Below, piece by piece: positions 60,871-64,000 of a stretch of DNA of 64,000 nt. The stretch spans positions 62,001 through 126,000 of the forward strand of contig ARYC01000574.1 of the NCBI GenBank assembly GCA_000711775.1. Reading direction: 5' to 3'. The notes beneath the pieces were generated by a model that did no database searches, was not told where the DNA came from, and saw nothing but the letters and a program-made list of their open reading frames with translations. Position numbers and translations under genes: made by a program. How positions within the stretch are numbered: position 1 is the first letter of the stretch; the number at the start of each line of letters is the position of its first letter. The DNA is from Oxytricha trifallax (Eukaryota > Ciliophora > Spirotrichea > Sporadotrichida > Oxytrichidae).

Positions 60871-63800
60871 TTTATTATGATTAAAATAAACAATTATTAA
60901 CCAAAATATTGACACCATGATTAATGGAATTGATACTTAAATAATTCAAACCAAAGATTATCCTTTTAAAAAAATGTTGCTCTTTTCTTACATAATATTA
61001 ACAACTCTTAGTTTTTTTTTCAGAAAAAGATGATCTTTAATTATTTTTTAATATCTTAGATTCATGAAAACAGAGAAAGAGTGATTGAATAATAGATTTG
61101 ATACGTTGATCTTGGCTGTATTCTTAAAAATTAAATAAATTTAGAAGCTATTCTTGCTGTAAGATGGAGAGATTCATCTTGTTAAAGTCTCTATTTAATT
61201 AAACTAGGTTGATAGAAAAGATAAATTAATATGACTGACACCCTATCTTTAACCATATAAATAAGATAATAATAATTATAGACATTATCAAGGTTATAAC
61301 TACTTATATCAATAACAGCTGATGATATGGTAGTTGTTTTTAATGACTGAGAATATGAAATTACTGCTTAAAATAATAGGAAATAAGATTAAAGAAAATA
61401 CAATTGAAAGCGCAGATGAGATCTTTGATCAAGAATTAAAGTTAAAAATTAACTATCTCAAAGCCACTTATTATAAATATAAAAAAGTATTCTAATTTTC
61501 ATTCTTCAATTTAAATAAGTATTCAAAATTGAAATTTGTTTTATATCTTATTTTCAATAAAAAAGTAGTTATTATATTAAAACAAATTACCAATTGTAAT
61601 TGATATATAACTTAGTTGCCCAAAATAATTACAATATATTATCTATTATTAATAAATATAAACTAAATATAATAACAATGAGCAATTTGATGAGTAAATG
61701 AAGTGATGGTTTAGAGATTTCTTCATTAAATCATAATTACATTAGTTTGTTGTCTTTTGCTTCATAATCATCATAAAATGGCCAAATTTGGGCTACACCT
61801 CATCAAAATCATTAGAGTATAGTAAGGTTTAATATTTGAAATCTATCTTTTACAATATTAACTAATTTTTTATATAGAGTATTTGATTTTAAGAATTCAA
61901 CTAGAGCTACTTTATGAATTAATAGAATTACTTTGAATTTTATTTTGTTAAAAATAAAATTACTTAATCAATGAAATGTGCAAGCTACAAGATTATAATT
62001 GAAGTTTCTTGATGATTATTGAAGTTCTTGTGATTACTCATTAACCAATACCTTGAAAAATTCTTAGAATAATGCAGTAACTCAATTAATATCCTTATAA
62101 TTAAGATATTGCAAGGTGATTAAGCGATTTTATAATAGATAATTTTTAAGATATAGTAAACTCCTTGAAAACAATAATGATTTTGTTTAATATAAAAATG
62201 TATGTTTTTATATTAAATTTTTTTAGCTATTACTTATTGTTATTTCAGTTAAAAAGCATGCGAGACTCTTCTTTGTAATTGACAGCCACTATTAATTCTT
62301 GAAGGATTTGCTAATTATATTTATTTATTAATTATAAAGGATTAATATATAGTTTTTTTAGTTGATAATTTACCAGCAAGTTTTTCAAAAGTAGAGTATT
62401 CTTCTTCCATTATCATCAATTTCTAGCGTTTCCTTTGCTTCAGTTAAGCTATAGATTATGAAATATTTTGTTAATTAAAATAAAAATGTATGCTTTTTGA
62501 TTTTATACTGTCAAGTTAATGCATTTTAAATGTAGTTTCTCTGTCTAGAAGTTTATCAAGTCTAGATAAAACAGAGTTTTTTAGATATTTCCAAACTTTG
62601 GTTATTATATAAAGAAAGTTAAATTTGTATAAGATTTGGATACTGACTTTTCATTGTTTACCCATTATAATCATTGTTGTTTCTGCCATTTAATTTACTA
62701 TTTATGGAATTATTTGGGAAAGTATTAAGCCATATATTTTATTTCCAAATTAAAGTATATTCAATGTAGAATTGTGATAATGACTTTAAAATTAAGTATC
62801 TCAATTAAATATATATTTTAAGATCATGCAAGTGATTAAATTAGGATCCATTAATGAGCTTCATTATTATAAATTCATTTAAACTTATAAAATTTTATTG
62901 ATTATTCAATGGCTAACATGCAATAATTTATATTATATGTATAACCAGTAGTAACTCTAAATCTCTACAATTATTTAACTTAAAGTTACATCATTTACAG
63001 ACTTCTTGTCGTTACTGCTAGTAACCTACCTTCTAGTTTCTTTAAAGGCAATGACTTAAATTCACCAATCAGATATAACAGTTTATTTAAGTTGATAATT
63101 TTCCATAATTAAGCAATCTCACATTTTATTTTCTATTGATCATGGTAGCTTAAATTAATTTTGGCTATATTAAGACGGAGTATGAGTATTAAATAGAAAT
63201 AAAATTAAATAGTTAAAAAATCAGCATTAAAATGTTTGAGCTATTTTGGGATTATGTTAAGCTTGTCATTACCTGTTCCAGCTTAGCCATTAATAAATTA
63301 TGTGTTTGCTAACTCTACTATGATTGTAAGAAATTTAATTTTTAAATGTATCTATTTATACTTCAAATTTTAAATCCAAATAAGACTTTTATTTAAATGT
63401 AATTAACTATTGGATGGTTCCTTGCTATTAGAACATTTTGGATGAACTCTATTTTTATAAATGCATGTATTTAATATATCAATTTACCAATCATATTATT
63501 TATCTGTTTTTATTTTGAATAAAAAACTTATTGAATGTAAGTTATAATGTAAAAGATTCTAAGTAAACAGAGAAGTACTTGCTATGAACAAACCATTCCA
63601 TTATGATGTAGCATAATTAAATAACTCATCACTGTAGTTGAAGACTTCAGATTAGTGAACTAAAAGCTTAATAAATCAATTTAATTGTTGAGGCTTGAAT
63701 GAGTAACTGATTAAAGCCAGGATTATTGAATATGCTGTGATAAGTGAAATACTATTTGTAATTTAAGGAGGCTTCTAGTTTAAGATTTATGAAAGAATCT

Positions 63801-64000
63801 TTTATCCTTACAATCACCTCTATTTCATATGATATAGTAAATAAATAAATAGCTATTTAAAGAAGAGAAATTCTATCGAATAATGGCTAAAAGGAAACAC
63901 ATTGTTAAAGAGATAATATTGTTGATAGATCATAACAGTATATCTAAAAGACATCACAAGGAAGATAATAGTTTAACAACTGAAAACCTTAATAAAATGA
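60871..64000. other. AT-rich DNA with two doubtful coding-like stretches
   Basis: 61,340-61,495 (+) reads ENMKLLLKIIGNKIKENTIE then EIFDQELKLKINYLKATYYK. 63,877-64,000 (+) reads MAKRKHIVKEIILLIDHNSI and RHHKEDNSLTTENLNKM, running off the window end. Both are Lys/Ile-rich and may be chance. Nothing else was supported. Confidence 0.3.

Noticed and set aside
1..64000. tRNA, rRNA, CRISPR arrays, bacterial operons or ribosome-binding sites
   Set aside because: None seen; the genetic code, introns and transposons are those of a ciliate nucleus.

Overview
The window looks like micronuclear (germline) DNA of an oxytrichid ciliate of the Oxytricha/Sterkiella type. Three things point there. (1) The convincing genes use TAA and TAG as sense codons, read as Gln, and stop only at TGA. 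(2) A 4,059-bp transposon has 78-bp inverted terminal repeats that begin with C4A4 telomere-like sequence; this is the hallmark of TBE elements. (3) The DNA is mostly very AT-rich and gene-poor, with short islands of higher GC and coding character, as expected of macronuclear-destined segments (MDSs) set in germline-limited DNA. The species is inferred, not proven.

Layout. 1-4,586 is AT-rich with nothing recognisable. 4,587-8,158 is a decayed TBE with an AAT target duplication; a long-inverted-repeat element (element 1, 6,960-7,835) is nested in its kinase gene. 11,086-12,515 is element 2 of that family, with 420-bp inverted repeats. 15,240-15,745 is a fragment of a diverged TBE kinase gene. 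19,847-23,905 is a nearly intact TBE with its three genes: transposase, 22-kDa ORF, and zinc-finger/kinase ORF. It sits against, and probably inside, the 3' end of a macronuclear-destined gene (to 24,454). 25,648-27,075 is a second DDE transposase, followed by a ~180-bp satellite array that recurs inverted at 45.2-45.8 kb. 30.4-32.5 kb holds coding islands. 33,835-38,153 is a diverged TBE-like element with the same three-gene arrangement but no kinase in its third ORF. 39.75-44.7 kb holds more coding islands, one split by a probable 3-bp-pointer IES. 45,959-47,974 is element 3, the most complete long-inverted-repeat element; it encodes a superfamily-3 (SF3) helicase. 48,362-48,747 is a small palindromic element. 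49.9-64 kb is AT-rich with scattered coding islands, including a MORN-repeat fragment between perfect 67-bp inverted repeats.

How it fits together. TBE transposases of this family are known in Oxytricha to take part in developmental DNA elimination, so transposons and the short exon-like islands between them are the normal content of this genome. The most unusual system is the family of elements 1-3. They share ends (TTATCRAAATACAATT or close, at TA) and have inverted repeats of 225-420 bp. Each carries its own private set of short iterated motifs in those repeats. Two encode, or once encoded, an SF3 helicase instead of a recognisable transposase. The layout suggests replicative, Rep-like mobility. 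All functions here are inferred from sequence patterns read by eye; no database search was possible.
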